A stretch of DNA of 64,000 bases from assembly GCA_040514265.1 (NCBI GenBank), contig JBEVCD010000017.1:1-64000 (forward strand), in the 5' to 3' direction. The notes beneath the pieces are model-generated. The model ran no database searches. It saw only the letters and a program-made list of their open reading frames with translations, and was not told where the DNA came from. This DNA comes from WYZ-LMO2 sp040514265 (GTDB lineage: Archaea; Halobacteriota; Archaeoglobi; Archaeoglobales; Archaeoglobaceae). This document shows, one piece after another, positions 15,479 through 23,073 of the stretch. Numbering within the stretch: position 1 is the first letter of the stretch; each line of letters begins with the position of its first letter. The translations under genes and the position numbers were made by a program.

Positions 15479-16795
15479 TTGAGAGTGAACATGCTCTACT
15501 GGATAGATGAAGTGGGCGGAAGAGTCGAAAGGCTGTCGATAGAACTCAAGCCCTTCGGCTACAGGATGGCTCCGTTCACGCAGTGGGAAATACTCGTCGC
15601 GGCTGAAGACGTGAAGGTCGAGAAGGGAAAGCCCGCCGTTTTGAAAATCGAGCCGATATTCCTACCTCAGAACTCCATCGTCGGACCTCTCAGCATCATG
15701 CGCCACGCTCTGGGCAGCGTTCTAGACATCGTGGAGTGTGGGATACCGAAGAGGGTCGAGGACGAGAAGTGCATAAGTAGAGTCCTTTTCATGCCCGTGG
15801 AAAGCGGGGAGATAAAGAAGGGGGACCTCGTCGGTGTGCTGAAGGTGTTCTTCATAAAGACCGGTCTCCTCGCGAGGATCTTCAGCGTAAGCGCGCCGAA
15901 GGTGGAGATACGCAAGAAGATCACGGAAGCCTTCGTAACCTGGAGAGACGACGGAAACATCTACAGGAGCAAGAGCAAACTTGAGGTCTTCGGCTACGCA
16001 AGAAGCCACATTGGTGTCTGGGAGCTGCTGGTAGCTGACGAAGACGTTGAGGTCAAGAAGGGCGACGTCGTAAGGGTAAATATAAAAGAGGTGAAGCTCC
16101 CGCCGAATACGGTCGTCGTCCCGCTCAGCGTGATGCGGCACGCTCTGGGCACTGTTCTCGACGTTGTCCAGCTTGGAAAGCCGTCGAAGGTTGAGGAAGA
16201 GAAGAGAATACAGCAAGCTGTCTTCTTAGCCGTAGAAGACGGCGAGATAAAGAGGGGAGACCTCCTAGGTGTCATAAACGTCTACTTCGTCGGAGTCGAA
16301 AAGCTGGAGCCTGTAATCAAGGAGAAAAATCCCGAGAAGGTCAATCTGGTTACTAAGAGTGACGGCAGGGTGGTCAGGAGAGAGATAACTGTGGAACCGT
16401 TCGGTTACAGACGGTCGCCGGTTGCGAGGTGGGAAGTGCTCATAGCAAACGAAAACGTCGAACTACGCGAAGGTGTTCCGACGATCGTGAAGGTGAGACC
16501 CGTTTCCGTCCCGCCGAATACGATAATATATCCGATGCACATCATGAGGCATGCATACGGAACTGTCATCGACGTCACGTGCTGCGCTCCATGGAAGGTC
16601 GAGGAGAGCGGAGAGATAAACGACGTCGTATTCCTGCCAATAATGGACGGTGAAATCCGCGAAGGTGACCTGCTCGGCATCCTGAACTTCTACAGCGTGG
16701 AGCTCGGAAAGCTGGCGAGCGTCAAGCAGTGGCTCGACGGATGGGTGGATGAGATGGGTAAAGCCTTCGCAGAATCTGACTGGCCAATGTGGTAA
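15479..16795 (+). CDS. Protein with three tandem DUF22 domains
   Basis: DUF22 is an uncharacterised archaeal domain. This 438-residue protein has three copies about 140 residues apart. Each has an FGYR/FGYA element, a LLVADEDVE-type strand, the sentence MRHALGSVLD, MRHALGTVLD or MRHAYGTVID, then GEIKKGDLLGV. The repeated histidine in MRHA is the obvious candidate functional residue. No signal peptide or membrane segment is seen. GGAGGTG at 15467-15473 points to the TTG at 15479 as start. The gene is isolated from other genes on its strand. Function is unknown. Confidence 0.85.
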   Translation: MRVNMLYWIDEVGGRVERLSIELKPFGYRMAPFTQWEILVAAEDVKVEKGKPAVLKIEPIFLPQNSIVGPLSIMRHALGSVLDIVECGIPKRVEDEKCISRVLFMPVESGEIKKGDLVGVLKVFFIKTGLLARIFSVSAPKVEIRKKITEAFVTWRDDGNIYRSKSKLEVFGYARSHIGVWELLVADEDVEVKKGDVVRVNIKEVKLPPNTVVVPLSVMRHALGTVLDVVQLGKPSKVEEEKRIQQAVFLAVEDGEIKRGDLLGVINVYFVGVEKLEPVIKEKNPEKVNLVTKSDGRVVRREITVEPFGYRRSPVARWEVLIANENVELREGVPTIVKVRPVSVPPNTIIYPMHIMRHAYGTVIDVTCCAPWKVEESGEINDVVFLPIMDGEIREGDLLGILNFYSVELGKLASVKQWLDGWVDEMGKAFAESDWPMW

Positions 16796-16801
16796 ATTTT
16801 T

Positions 16802-17824
16802 TTATGGTATTATTTCCGTCGTATTGACGTATGCCGGGTAGACGGGAATCCTGTAACCTCTCTCTTTTAACTCCTCTCTGACGTTTTTTAGCTCGTTTAC
16901 GAGCAACCTCGTAAGCTTGCACAGCTTTCTGAAACCCCATTCACCCCAGAGCCTTTCCCGGTTTGCAAAGAGGCAGCGGGAGCCGCAGATTTCGAAGATG
17001 TCACAGGAGGGACAGGGGTCTACTGGTTCCACCTTTTTTAAGGCTTCTGGAACGTCGTAGATTGTTCCAACGTTGTTCCAGTCGAGCTCTGAGCATACAG
17101 GACAGGCTACAACTCTGCCATCCGTCGTTATAGCGAAACTCTCGCTTCCCGAACCGCATGGGGGCTTTAGAAGGTTTCGGTGTTCAAGACCGCTTAGAAC
17201 TCCTGCAAACGGGACGATCCTGAAAAGCTGTTCTGGCTCCTCTTTGAGCTCCCGGATCAGCTTTTTCAGTCCAATTTCGTAGCTCTTGCACCAATCCTCG
17301 AAACCGTCCGGTTTTCCCCATATGGCATCTATCTGCCAGTGAACGTGGGTGAAGTTGAGGCTCAGCAGGTGCTTAACGTCGCTGTATATGTCCGTTCTCC
17401 TGCTCGCGACCATTCTGGCTATCAACTCACCCTCGAAGAACTCTGAAAGCCACCTGACGTTTTTTAGAATCGCATCGTAAACTCTGCCTTTGTAGTGCTC
17501 CGTGACACTCTTTCTGCCGTCGATCGATACGAGAATCGTCGAAAATTTCTTAATGTATTCCCTTTCGAGCTTGCGTATCAGCAATCCGTTCGTCTGCAGG
17601 ACGAAGTGCTCGGCACTTATTCTGTCCATGACCTCCTTTACGAATTTGATGTTCAGGAGTGGTTCCCCTCCGTAAAACGCGATCGAAGGATTTTTCGCGC
17701 TCTCGACGAACTTGGCTAGGTCAGCGATGTCGTACTGGACGTCTTCAGGCATCACGCCTTCGAGTCCCCCGCAGTATCTGCAGTTCAAGTTGCACCTAGC
17801 GGTTGCGAATACTATGAACATCAT
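16802..17824 (-). CDS. SPASM-type radical SAM protein (AF1577-like)
   Basis: The 340-residue protein begins MMFIVFATARCNLNCRYCGG, with the radical SAM CX3CX2C at the extreme N-terminus, followed by IAFYGGEPLLN. The C-terminal part has many cysteines (ACPVCSELDWNNVG, DPCPSCDIFEICGSRC), typical of SPASM domains that hold auxiliary clusters. It resembles the AF1577 family, which is predicted from context to modify peptides. Substrate is unknown. An RHH regulator lies immediately upstream on the same strand, and a small ORF at 18640 is a conceivable peptide partner. No chemical role is demonstrated by sequence. Confidence 0.8.
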   Translation of the reverse strand: MMFIVFATARCNLNCRYCGGLEGVMPEDVQYDIADLAKFVESAKNPSIAFYGGEPLLNIKFVKEVMDRISAEHFVLQTNGLLIRKLEREYIKKFSTILVSIDGRKSVTEHYKGRVYDAILKNVRWLSEFFEGELIARMVASRRTDIYSDVKHLLSLNFTHVHWQIDAIWGKPDGFEDWCKSYEIGLKKLIRELKEEPEQLFRIVPFAGVLSGLEHRNLLKPPCGSGSESFAITTDGRVVACPVCSELDWNNVGTIYDVPEALKKVEPVDPCPSCDIFEICGSRCLFANRERLWGEWGFRKLCKLTRLLVNELKNVREELKERGYRIPVYPAYVNTTEIIP

Positions 17825-17856
17825 CGCAAGTCACTTGAGGTGCGAATACACTACGG

Positions 17857-18453
17857 CTATTCGGAACTTTCCAGCGACTTTCCCATCTCTTCGATCCAAT
17901 TCTGGATGCTCTTGTCTCGGAGTCTTGACTTATCGACAACCACAATCTTTCTGACGCCCGGAATCACCTCTGCATCGATCTGTAAAGCTTTTAGAATACC
18001 CTTGAGTATTCTGAGAAACATATTCGTTGCACTCCTCGAAACCAGCGTTAAGATGAATATGCCTCCCTCCTCTGTAAAGCTCAGAACGTTCCCGAACTGG
18101 AAGTGCTCAAGTACATCGCTCAGATCCAAGTCTCTGAGCTTGAATTCCATGCCAATTTCGTAGCCGATGTTTTCTATGAGTTTCCAGAACTCGTCGTCTG
18201 CTTTCGAATTCACAAAATCGAGGATTGCGATCCACACTTCGAGATCGATAAGGACGTGATCCCTCCTTTCGAGTATCTTCTCGTAGTGCTTTAGGTCGGT
18301 GAGTCTCGTTCCACCTTCTGCAAGCTCGGCGTAGGCCAAGATCGATTCCCTGATTATGTCGGAAACTGTCTTGTTCTGCGCAGTCGTGAGTCTGTTCAGA
18401 ACGTCTATTATCGATTCATCCACCGCGACCGATAACCTCTTGTACTTGACCAT
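17857..18453 (-). CDS. Ribbon-helix-helix transcriptional regulator with C-terminal sensor-like domain
   Basis: Residues 1-45 (KRLSVAVDESIIDVLNRL followed by TVSDIIRESILAYAE) form a typical ribbon-helix-helix DNA-binding segment. The remaining 150 residues have mixed helices and strands and match no family I can name. They may bind a ligand or mediate oligomerisation. The gene lies 32 bp upstream of the radical SAM gene on the same strand and divergent from the small-ORF/TauE operon, so it is a natural candidate to regulate either. Its ATG is close to leaderless distance from an A/T-rich box near 18483. Confidence 0.7.
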   Translation of the reverse strand: MVKYKRLSVAVDESIIDVLNRLTTAQNKTVSDIIRESILAYAELAEGGTRLTDLKHYEKILERRDHVLIDLEVWIAILDFVNSKADDEFWKLIENIGYEIGMEFKLRDLDLSDVLEHFQFGNVLSFTEEGGIFILTLVSRSATNMFLRILKGILKALQIDAEVIPGVRKIVVVDKSRLRDKSIQNWIEEMGKSLESSE

Positions 18454-18550
18454 AGCATTTTTATGATGTCTTTCAAGAATTTAAAAGTTTTGACGCATTC
18501 TTTCATATGATATATGATAAGCTCTTAATCTTTGCGAGTATAAACATAAA

Positions 18551-18562
18551 AAGATTTATTTG
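18551..18562 (+). promoter_or_regulatory. TATA-like box of the small-ORF/TauE operon
   Basis: AAGATTTATTTG lies upstream of a strong ribosome-binding site. Transcription would start near 18582, giving an untranslated leader of about 58 bases before ATG 18640. This is unusual in a window where most leaders look absent. Confidence 0.45.
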
Positions 18563-18563
18563 T

Positions 18564-18585
18564 GTAAACTGAAATTGCAGTTCAC
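18564..18585. promoter_or_regulatory. Inverted repeat at the likely start site
   Basis: GTAAACTG (18564-18571) and CAGTTCAC (18578-18585) are complementary at seven of eight positions around a 6-bp spacer. The repeat covers the predicted transcription start next to the TATA box, a position where a repressor dimer such as the RHH protein could act. Confidence 0.4.
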
Positions 18586-18639
18586 GAAGAAAGTCCTACA
18601 ACGTAAATTAAAAATCACAAAAAATAGGAGGAGGAATCT

Positions 18640-18810
18640 ATGAGTGGCACCTTCGATACCGGCAGGAGCATGATGACGTCCGGTATGCTCATACAGCCCG
18701 ACCACAAGCTTGCTCTAATTATGACAGTCTCTACTGTAACAGGAGTGCAGGTTAGAAAGATAGAAGCTGATATTTTTGATAATAAAATTTATCTTTGGTT
18801 TAGCTGCTAA
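18640..18810 (+). CDS. Small 56-residue protein upstream of TauE
   Basis: The ORF starts with an ATG preceded by AGGAGGAGG, one of the strongest ribosome-binding sites in the window. It encodes MSGTFDTGRSMMTSGMLIQ at the N-terminus and ends YLWFSC, so the last residue is cysteine. It is serine, threonine and methionine rich in the first half and has no membrane segment. TauE starts 14 bp downstream, so it is probably the first cistron of that operon. I do not recognise the family. A peptide substrate of the nearby radical SAM enzyme is one untested possibility. Confidence 0.6.
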   Translation: MSGTFDTGRSMMTSGMLIQPDHKLALIMTVSTVTGVQVRKIEADIFDNKIYLWFSC

Positions 18811-18824
18811 GGTGGTGAAGGGAG

Positions 18825-19694
18825 ATGGAGTATATAATGTGGATGGCTCTGCTCTTCGTCTTTGCCTTCATCATCGGAATCATAGCCCCAGTGTCGGGAG
18901 TTGGCGGAGGCGTTCTTTTTGTACCTTTAACAACCGCATTCTTTCCCTTCAACATAGACTTCGTGAGGGGGGCTGGGCTGACGCTAGCCTTAACATCCGC
19001 CCTCTCCTCCTCCCCAAGGTTAATTGAAAGGGGGCTTGCCAATCTGAGGGTTGCGATAGTCATCGCAACGGTTTCTATAGCCTCATCAATTGCTGGAAGT
19101 GTTCTCGGGCTCTGGATAACTAACGAGCTACCGGAGGGTAAGCACTACATCACCATAGCCCTCGGCATAACACTTCTCTTCATTTTCGTGGTGATGGTTA
19201 AGAGCAAAAGGGTGGAGTTCCCCGAGGTTACTGAAGTCGATCCCATTTCGAAAAAGCTCGATTTGGCTGGCAAATGGTATGAACCGTCAAGGAGCGAGGT
19301 TGTTGAATACAGACTCACGAGACTTCCCTACTCTCTACCAGCCTTCGCAGGTGTTGGACTGATTGCGGGAATGTTTGGCCTTGGAGCTGGCTGGGCGAAC
19401 GTGCCCGTGCTTAACCTTTTGATGGGCGCTCCGCTTAGGATTGCTGTCTCAACGAGCATGCTTATAATAGCTCTGAACGATGCTGCTGCTATGTGGGTTT
19501 ACATTGCTAAGGGTGCAGTTTTGCCGCTCATCGTTGTCCCCTCAGTATTTGGAGTTTTCATCGGTGCGAGAATCGGAGCTATGATTGCTGAGAGGGTTAG
19601 GCCGAGGATAATAAGGCTTGTCGTGCTCGGAATAATGCTCCTTGCAGCCCTGCTCGACATTGAGAAGGGGCTTACCGGTTTGGGGGTGATGTGA
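18825..19694 (+). CDS. TauE/SafE family membrane transporter
   Basis: A 289-residue polytopic membrane protein of the TauE/SafE (DUF81) family, whose members export sulfite, sulfoacetate or other organosulfur anions. The N-terminal half has FAFIIGIIAPVSGVGGGVLFVPL and the C-terminal half repeats the pattern as AGMFGLGAGWANVPVLNLLMG. A soluble segment (about residues 115-165) separates the halves. GGTGGTGAAGGGAG precedes the ATG. It overlaps the DUF1634 gene at its stop. In a sulfur-metabolising lineage sulfite or sulfonate export is plausible but not shown. Confidence 0.85.
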   Translation: MEYIMWMALLFVFAFIIGIIAPVSGVGGGVLFVPLTTAFFPFNIDFVRGAGLTLALTSALSSSPRLIERGLANLRVAIVIATVSIASSIAGSVLGLWITNELPEGKHYITIALGITLLFIFVVMVKSKRVEFPEVTEVDPISKKLDLAGKWYEPSRSEVVEYRLTRLPYSLPAFAGVGLIAGMFGLGAGWANVPVLNLLMGAPLRIAVSTSMLIIALNDAAAMWVYIAKGAVLPLIVVPSVFGVFIGARIGAMIAERVRPRIIRLVVLGIMLLAALLDIEKGLTGLGVM

Positions 19695-20101
19695 TGGAAG
19701 TCGAAGTAGGGAAGGAGTACATAAGGTTTGCGAAGATTATAAGATACTTTACGAGCGCAGGACTGATTTTGCTCATAGTTTCTTTAATAATGTACCTGCT
19801 TAACATAAATCCCTTTGTGGAACCAGACAGAGTTGTGAAAACTTGGCACCTTTCAGCCTCGGAGTTCTGGAGGGTCAACGTGGGAAAGGAGATGGAAGGC
19901 TACTCGGAGTATCTTTATATCTATCATCCAGACAATTTAGCAGTTTTCTCGCTCTTCCTCCTCGCCTTAGCCCCTGTCTTCGCACTGCTGAGCATACTGC
20001 CCAAGATGAAGGGAATTTACCGAATCCTGACTCTAATAGTAATTGCTGAGCTACTCTTCGGGGCTGCCAGACCGCTGATACTTGGAGCTTTCGGCGAGTA
20101 G
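19694..20101 (+). CDS. DUF1634 membrane protein, TauE partner
   Basis: The 135-residue protein has three predicted membrane segments (about 17-37, 75-95 and 108-128), the layout of DUF1634. Such proteins are often encoded directly after a TauE/SafE gene. The ATG at 19694 overlaps the TauE stop (TGATG). A GTG three bases earlier is an alternative. A joint function with the transporter is inferred from coupling. Confidence 0.75.
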   Translation: MEVEVGKEYIRFAKIIRYFTSAGLILLIVSLIMYLLNINPFVEPDRVVKTWHLSASEFWRVNVGKEMEGYSEYLYIYHPDNLAVFSLFLLALAPVFALLSILPKMKGIYRILTLIVIAELLFGAARPLILGAFGE

Positions 20102-20165
20102 CTACCACATTGGCTGATCAGTCAAAATTCCAAGCGTCCCTTTTCTTACTCCCTCGGTAGGTAAA

Positions 20166-20175
20166 GCTTATAATC
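20166..20175 (+). promoter_or_regulatory. TATA-like box for rps6e
   Basis: GCTTATAATC is centred 27 bp before the ATG at 20197, fitting a leaderless transcript. Confidence 0.6.
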
Positions 20176-20196
20176 TCCGCACAGCCCTTTCCCCGT

Positions 20197-20583
20197 ATGG
20201 AGTTCAAGGTCGTCATATCCGATCCGAAGACGGGAAGGGCTTACCAGAAGACGATAAGCGGAGCCAACGCTAACAGACTGATAGGAAAACAGATAGGCGA
20301 CATCATAAGCGGAACAGTCGTGGAGCTTCCTCCCGATTACGAGCTGCAGATAACGGGGGGAACTGACAAGGACGGATTCCCCATGCGCCCCGATCTGCCG
20401 GGCTCCGGAAGGCGAAGACTTCTGCTTTCTGGAGGGGTAGGATACAGACCAAAGGAAAGGGGTGTAAGAAGGCGGAAGATGGTCAGGGGAAGAGTGATCT
20501 CGAAGGATATCGTTCAGATCAACATGAAGGTCGTCAAGCACGGCAAGGTTCCGCTTGAGGAGATATTCAAGCAGAGCGAGTAG
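20197..20583 (+). CDS. rps6e: 30S ribosomal protein S6e (eS6)
   Basis: A 128-residue archaeal eS6. Seen blocks are VISDPKTGRAYQKTISG, GKQIGDIISG, ITGGTDKDGFPMRPDLPG and the basic RRRKMVRGRVIS. Its stop TAG is immediately followed by the ATG of a methyltransferase, so the two genes are probably cotranscribed. Confidence 0.95.
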   Translation: MEFKVVISDPKTGRAYQKTISGANANRLIGKQIGDIISGTVVELPPDYELQITGGTDKDGFPMRPDLPGSGRRRLLLSGGVGYRPKERGVRRRKMVRGRVISKDIVQINMKVVKHGKVPLEEIFKQSE

Positions 20584-21201
20584 ATGTCCCTCCTGAACCA
20601 CAAGGGCAGGGCTAGACTCTTTTATAAATACTTTTCAAAAATATACGACTACGTAAACCCCATTTTCTACTCGGAGGAAATGAGAAAGACTGTCGTCGAC
20701 ATGGCGAAGATAGGCAGAAACAGCTTCGTCCTCGAAGTCGGGTGCGGTACAGGCTTCACAACCGAAGAGATAGCGAGGCGTTGCGGGCAGGAAAACGTCG
20801 TAGCGGTCGATTTAACTCCAGATCAAGTTGCGAGGGCTGTGAGAAAACTTCCGAAGGTGAACTACGTCATAGGAGATGCCGAAAACCTCCCGTTCGATGA
20901 CGACACGTTCGATGCGGCTATTTCAGCTGGCAGCATAGAATACTGGCCGAATCCGAAGAGGGGAATCGCGGAGATGGCGAGGGTCACGAAGAGCGGGGGT
21001 AGAGTGGTTATACTGGCTCCGCGCAAGCCGGACAACTTTTTCGCCAGAAAGTTCGCGGAATCCATAATGCTCTTCCCTTCCACCCAGCAGTGCGTCAGCT
21101 GGTTCCTTAGCACCGGTTTGAAGGACGTGAGGTACGTCGAGACGGGACCTTACTTCTTCTGGAAAAAGCTGGTCGTGATAGTTTCCGGCGTCGTTCCGTG
21201 A
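20584..21201 (+). CDS. Class I SAM-dependent methyltransferase
   Basis: The 205-residue protein has a Rossmann SAM-binding motif, FVLEVGCGTGFTTEEIARR, the acidic strand end VVAVDLTPDQV, and the motif DAENLPFDDDTFDAAISAG. The N-terminus (YFSKIYDYVNPIFYSEEMR) is reminiscent of UbiE/MenG and plastoquinone-type methyltransferases. A C-terminal hydrophobic stretch (WKKLVVIVSGVVP) suggests membrane contact. Methylation of menaquinone or another lipid is a reasonable guess, since Archaeoglobales use menaquinones, but substrate is unproven. Confidence 0.8.
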   Translation: MSLLNHKGRARLFYKYFSKIYDYVNPIFYSEEMRKTVVDMAKIGRNSFVLEVGCGTGFTTEEIARRCGQENVVAVDLTPDQVARAVRKLPKVNYVIGDAENLPFDDDTFDAAISAGSIEYWPNPKRGIAEMARVTKSGGRVVILAPRKPDNFFARKFAESIMLFPSTQQCVSWFLSTGLKDVRYVETGPYFFWKKLVVIVSGVVP

Positions 21202-21210
21202 ACTTTTTAA
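21201..21210 (+). promoter_or_regulatory. TATA-like box for the gene at 21232
   Basis: AACTTTTTAA is centred 26 bp before the ATG at 21232. This is why I prefer that start to the ATG at 21214. Confidence 0.55.
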
Positions 21211-21231
21211 CAGATGCGACCGCCCGATGTT

Positions 21232-21633
21232 ATGGACAGGGTTATGTACATCGGACCTCTGATGCTCGACGAACCGGAGAAGTTCGACCTCGAAGAGTTC
21301 GTGAGACAGGCGATAGCTATGGAAGCCGAGAGGCTATTCTACTCCAACGGAAGGCTTTTTCTCGTCGACTACGAAACGCTCCACGGCATAATCGACGAAA
21401 AGTTCGTGATAGTCGAACTCATAACCTACGCATCCTTCACCGAAGTTGGCGAGTACAGGAACTGGGTCGTTTACTACGGGAACGACGATGAAGTTCAGTA
21501 CGTCTCGAAGATAAAGGACTTCAGGGGAGACATGACGATCATACCGATAATAAGAACGAGAGACCGCTTCATAAGGAAGATAGAGGAGTTCATAGCCGAG
21601 GGCAAGTTCACGGACTTTACTGCTCAGAAATGA
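21232..21633 (+). CDS. Hypothetical protein
   Basis: The 133-residue protein starts MDRVMYIGPLMLDEPEKFD. It is mixed alpha/beta, rich in acidic residues and aromatic amino acids, with no signal peptide or membrane segment. I recognise no family. An upstream ATG at 21214 would add MRPPDV. The TATA spacing favours 21232. Its end overlaps the convergent alpha/beta hydrolase gene by 17 bp. Confidence 0.65.
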   Translation: MDRVMYIGPLMLDEPEKFDLEEFVRQAIAMEAERLFYSNGRLFLVDYETLHGIIDEKFVIVELITYASFTEVGEYRNWVVYYGNDDEVQYVSKIKDFRGDMTIIPIIRTRDRFIRKIEEFIAEGKFTDFTAQK

Positions 21634-22174
21634 ATTCTGCAACTATTCTGGCGAGTTCGTCGAACTTCCCGAAATAGAAATGATCCGTTTCCAGCTTCAC
21701 GATCTTTTTGGGTTCGCTGGCGCGCTCGTATAACGTCATCGATACTCTGAGCGGAACTATCTGGTCGCGAGAAGCTACCACGAACAGTTTAGGAATCTCA
21801 ACGTCCTTGAACTCTATCGAGTCGATCTCCGGAATTGGAGAGATGTAGACGGCTTTTTCACAGTATTCCGCGATGTTAGAAGCTACGACGCTTCCGAACG
21901 AGTATCCGACGACGCTGACGGCTTCGTGTCTGTGCTTGAGGTAAGCGAGGCACTTTTTGGCATCCTCCACCTCCCCGATGCCGCTCCGGTAGGGTCTGGA
22001 GTAGTCGAAGCGGAGGACACTGAAGTTCCTGCTCAGCAGCTCGTTCGCTATCCTTTCGAGTCTGACGTCGAACATACTCCCGCCGAAGAGAGGGTGCGGT
22101 GGACAGAGCAGGACGGCTTTCGTTCCCCTGACGTCGTAGATCGCCCTTACGGAGTCTACGAAAATCTCGGTCAT
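21617..22174 (-). CDS. Small alpha/beta hydrolase
   Basis: The 185-residue protein has the nucleophile elbow VVGYSFGSVVASNIAEYC with serine in GYSFGS. A preceding oxyanion region, LLCPPHPLFGGSMFD, is like the CPPHP(L/Y)GG motif of COG2945-type hydrolases. A catalytic aspartate and histidine probably lie in VASRDQIVPL and ETDHFYFG. Substrate is unknown. It follows the thioredoxin-HEAT gene with a four-base overlap, so the two are coupled. Confidence 0.82.
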   Translation of the reverse strand: MTEIFVDSVRAIYDVRGTKAVLLCPPHPLFGGSMFDVRLERIANELLSRNFSVLRFDYSRPYRSGIGEVEDAKKCLAYLKHRHEAVSVVGYSFGSVVASNIAEYCEKAVYISPIPEIDSIEFKDVEIPKLFVVASRDQIVPLRVSMTLYERASEPKKIVKLETDHFYFGKFDELARIVAEFISEQ

Positions 22175-23022
22175 TGTCTGGACCTCCTTATCTTATCTAT
22201 AGCCTCTTCAGCCGACTCCGCGACGCTGCCTCCGAGTTCTGCGATCTTCTCCAGCTTTTCGATGTCTTCTTCGCTGCCGATTATCCCGAGCACCATCGCC
22301 GCGTCTTCCCTTATCCTTTCGTCCTCGTGCTCCAGCAGTTCCGCCACGATCTTGCGGGCTTCCGCCACGATTTCTCTCTCGCTTGAGAGGGACTCCAGCA
22401 GAGCCATCGCACCTAGCCGCACGATGAACTCCCTGTGCGCTACGAGCTTTGCGAGAACTTTTCCGAGCTTCCTCTCTCTAACGAGGTTTCTCGCTTCCTC
22501 GAACTTTCCGCTACGCAGAAGTTCGACGAGGTAGCTTTCGTAGTCTCCCTCGCTGGCACGCCTTATCCATTCGTAAGCCTCCTCTTCGCCGACAGCACCT
22601 TCGAGCTTTAGATCGCAGAAGAACGTTGTCGGAACAACTTCCACACCTTCAGAAGCTTCGTAGATATGATACTCGCTTCCGCTTCTTATGCAAGCCCTGC
22701 CCACCGCTTCGACAGTCACAGCGCAGTTCGGGCAGAGATCGGTAACGAACGTCTTGACGACGCAGCCGAGCCTTTCCTCTTCCTTCAGCTCGCAGCAGCT
22801 CTTGAGCAGCGCGAGAAAAGCCTGAAACTCCAAGCCACGGGGAATGAAGTGGTAGTAGATGTTGCAGAACTCGAAGACGTCGTCCTTCACGTTCTCGACC
22901 TCGATGTTGTCTGAAAGCTCCGCCAGCTTCCTCGCGAAATCCGCGAACCTTCCGCCGGCTCGAACCTTCACCTTGCACTTGATTCCGTCGAGGAACTTCT
23001 TGGCGATAACCTCGCTGAACAT
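22171..23022 (-). CDS. Thioredoxin-fold/HEAT-repeat fusion protein
   Basis: The N-terminal 160 residues resemble the two-unit fold of archaeal protein disulfide oxidoreductase. They have a redox motif in VTDLCPNCAVTVEAV (CPNC) and the cis-proline region VEVVPTTFF. The first unit (residues about 1-75) has two adjacent cysteines, KSCCEL, but no CXXC. Residues about 165-283 form HEAT-like helical pairs (LAKLVAHREFIVRLGAMALLE and LEHEDERIREDAAMVLGIIG). HEAT repeats usually mediate protein contacts, so targeted thiol redox control is inferred. The start shares a TATA box with mcm. Confidence 0.75.
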   Translation of the reverse strand: MFSEVIAKKFLDGIKCKVKVRAGGRFADFARKLAELSDNIEVENVKDDVFEFCNIYYHFIPRGLEFQAFLALLKSCCELKEEERLGCVVKTFVTDLCPNCAVTVEAVGRACIRSGSEYHIYEASEGVEVVPTTFFCDLKLEGAVGEEEAYEWIRRASEGDYESYLVELLRSGKFEEARNLVRERKLGKVLAKLVAHREFIVRLGAMALLESLSSEREIVAEARKIVAELLEHEDERIREDAAMVLGIIGSEEDIEKLEKIAELGGSVAESAEEAIDKIRRSRQ

Positions 23023-23042
23023 TTAAGTGTCTTCAGCCACCA

Positions 23043-23052
23043 AAAATTTAAG
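23043..23052. promoter_or_regulatory. Single TATA-like box shared by mcm and the thioredoxin-HEAT gene
   Basis: AAAATTTAAG is centred 25 bp from the minus-strand ATG at 23022 and 27 bp from the plus-strand ATG at 23074. No other A/T-rich box lies in the 51-bp gap, so one near-symmetrical element probably serves both directions. Confidence 0.55.
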
Positions 23053-23073
23053 TTTTCCCGACGACTCTTTGCG

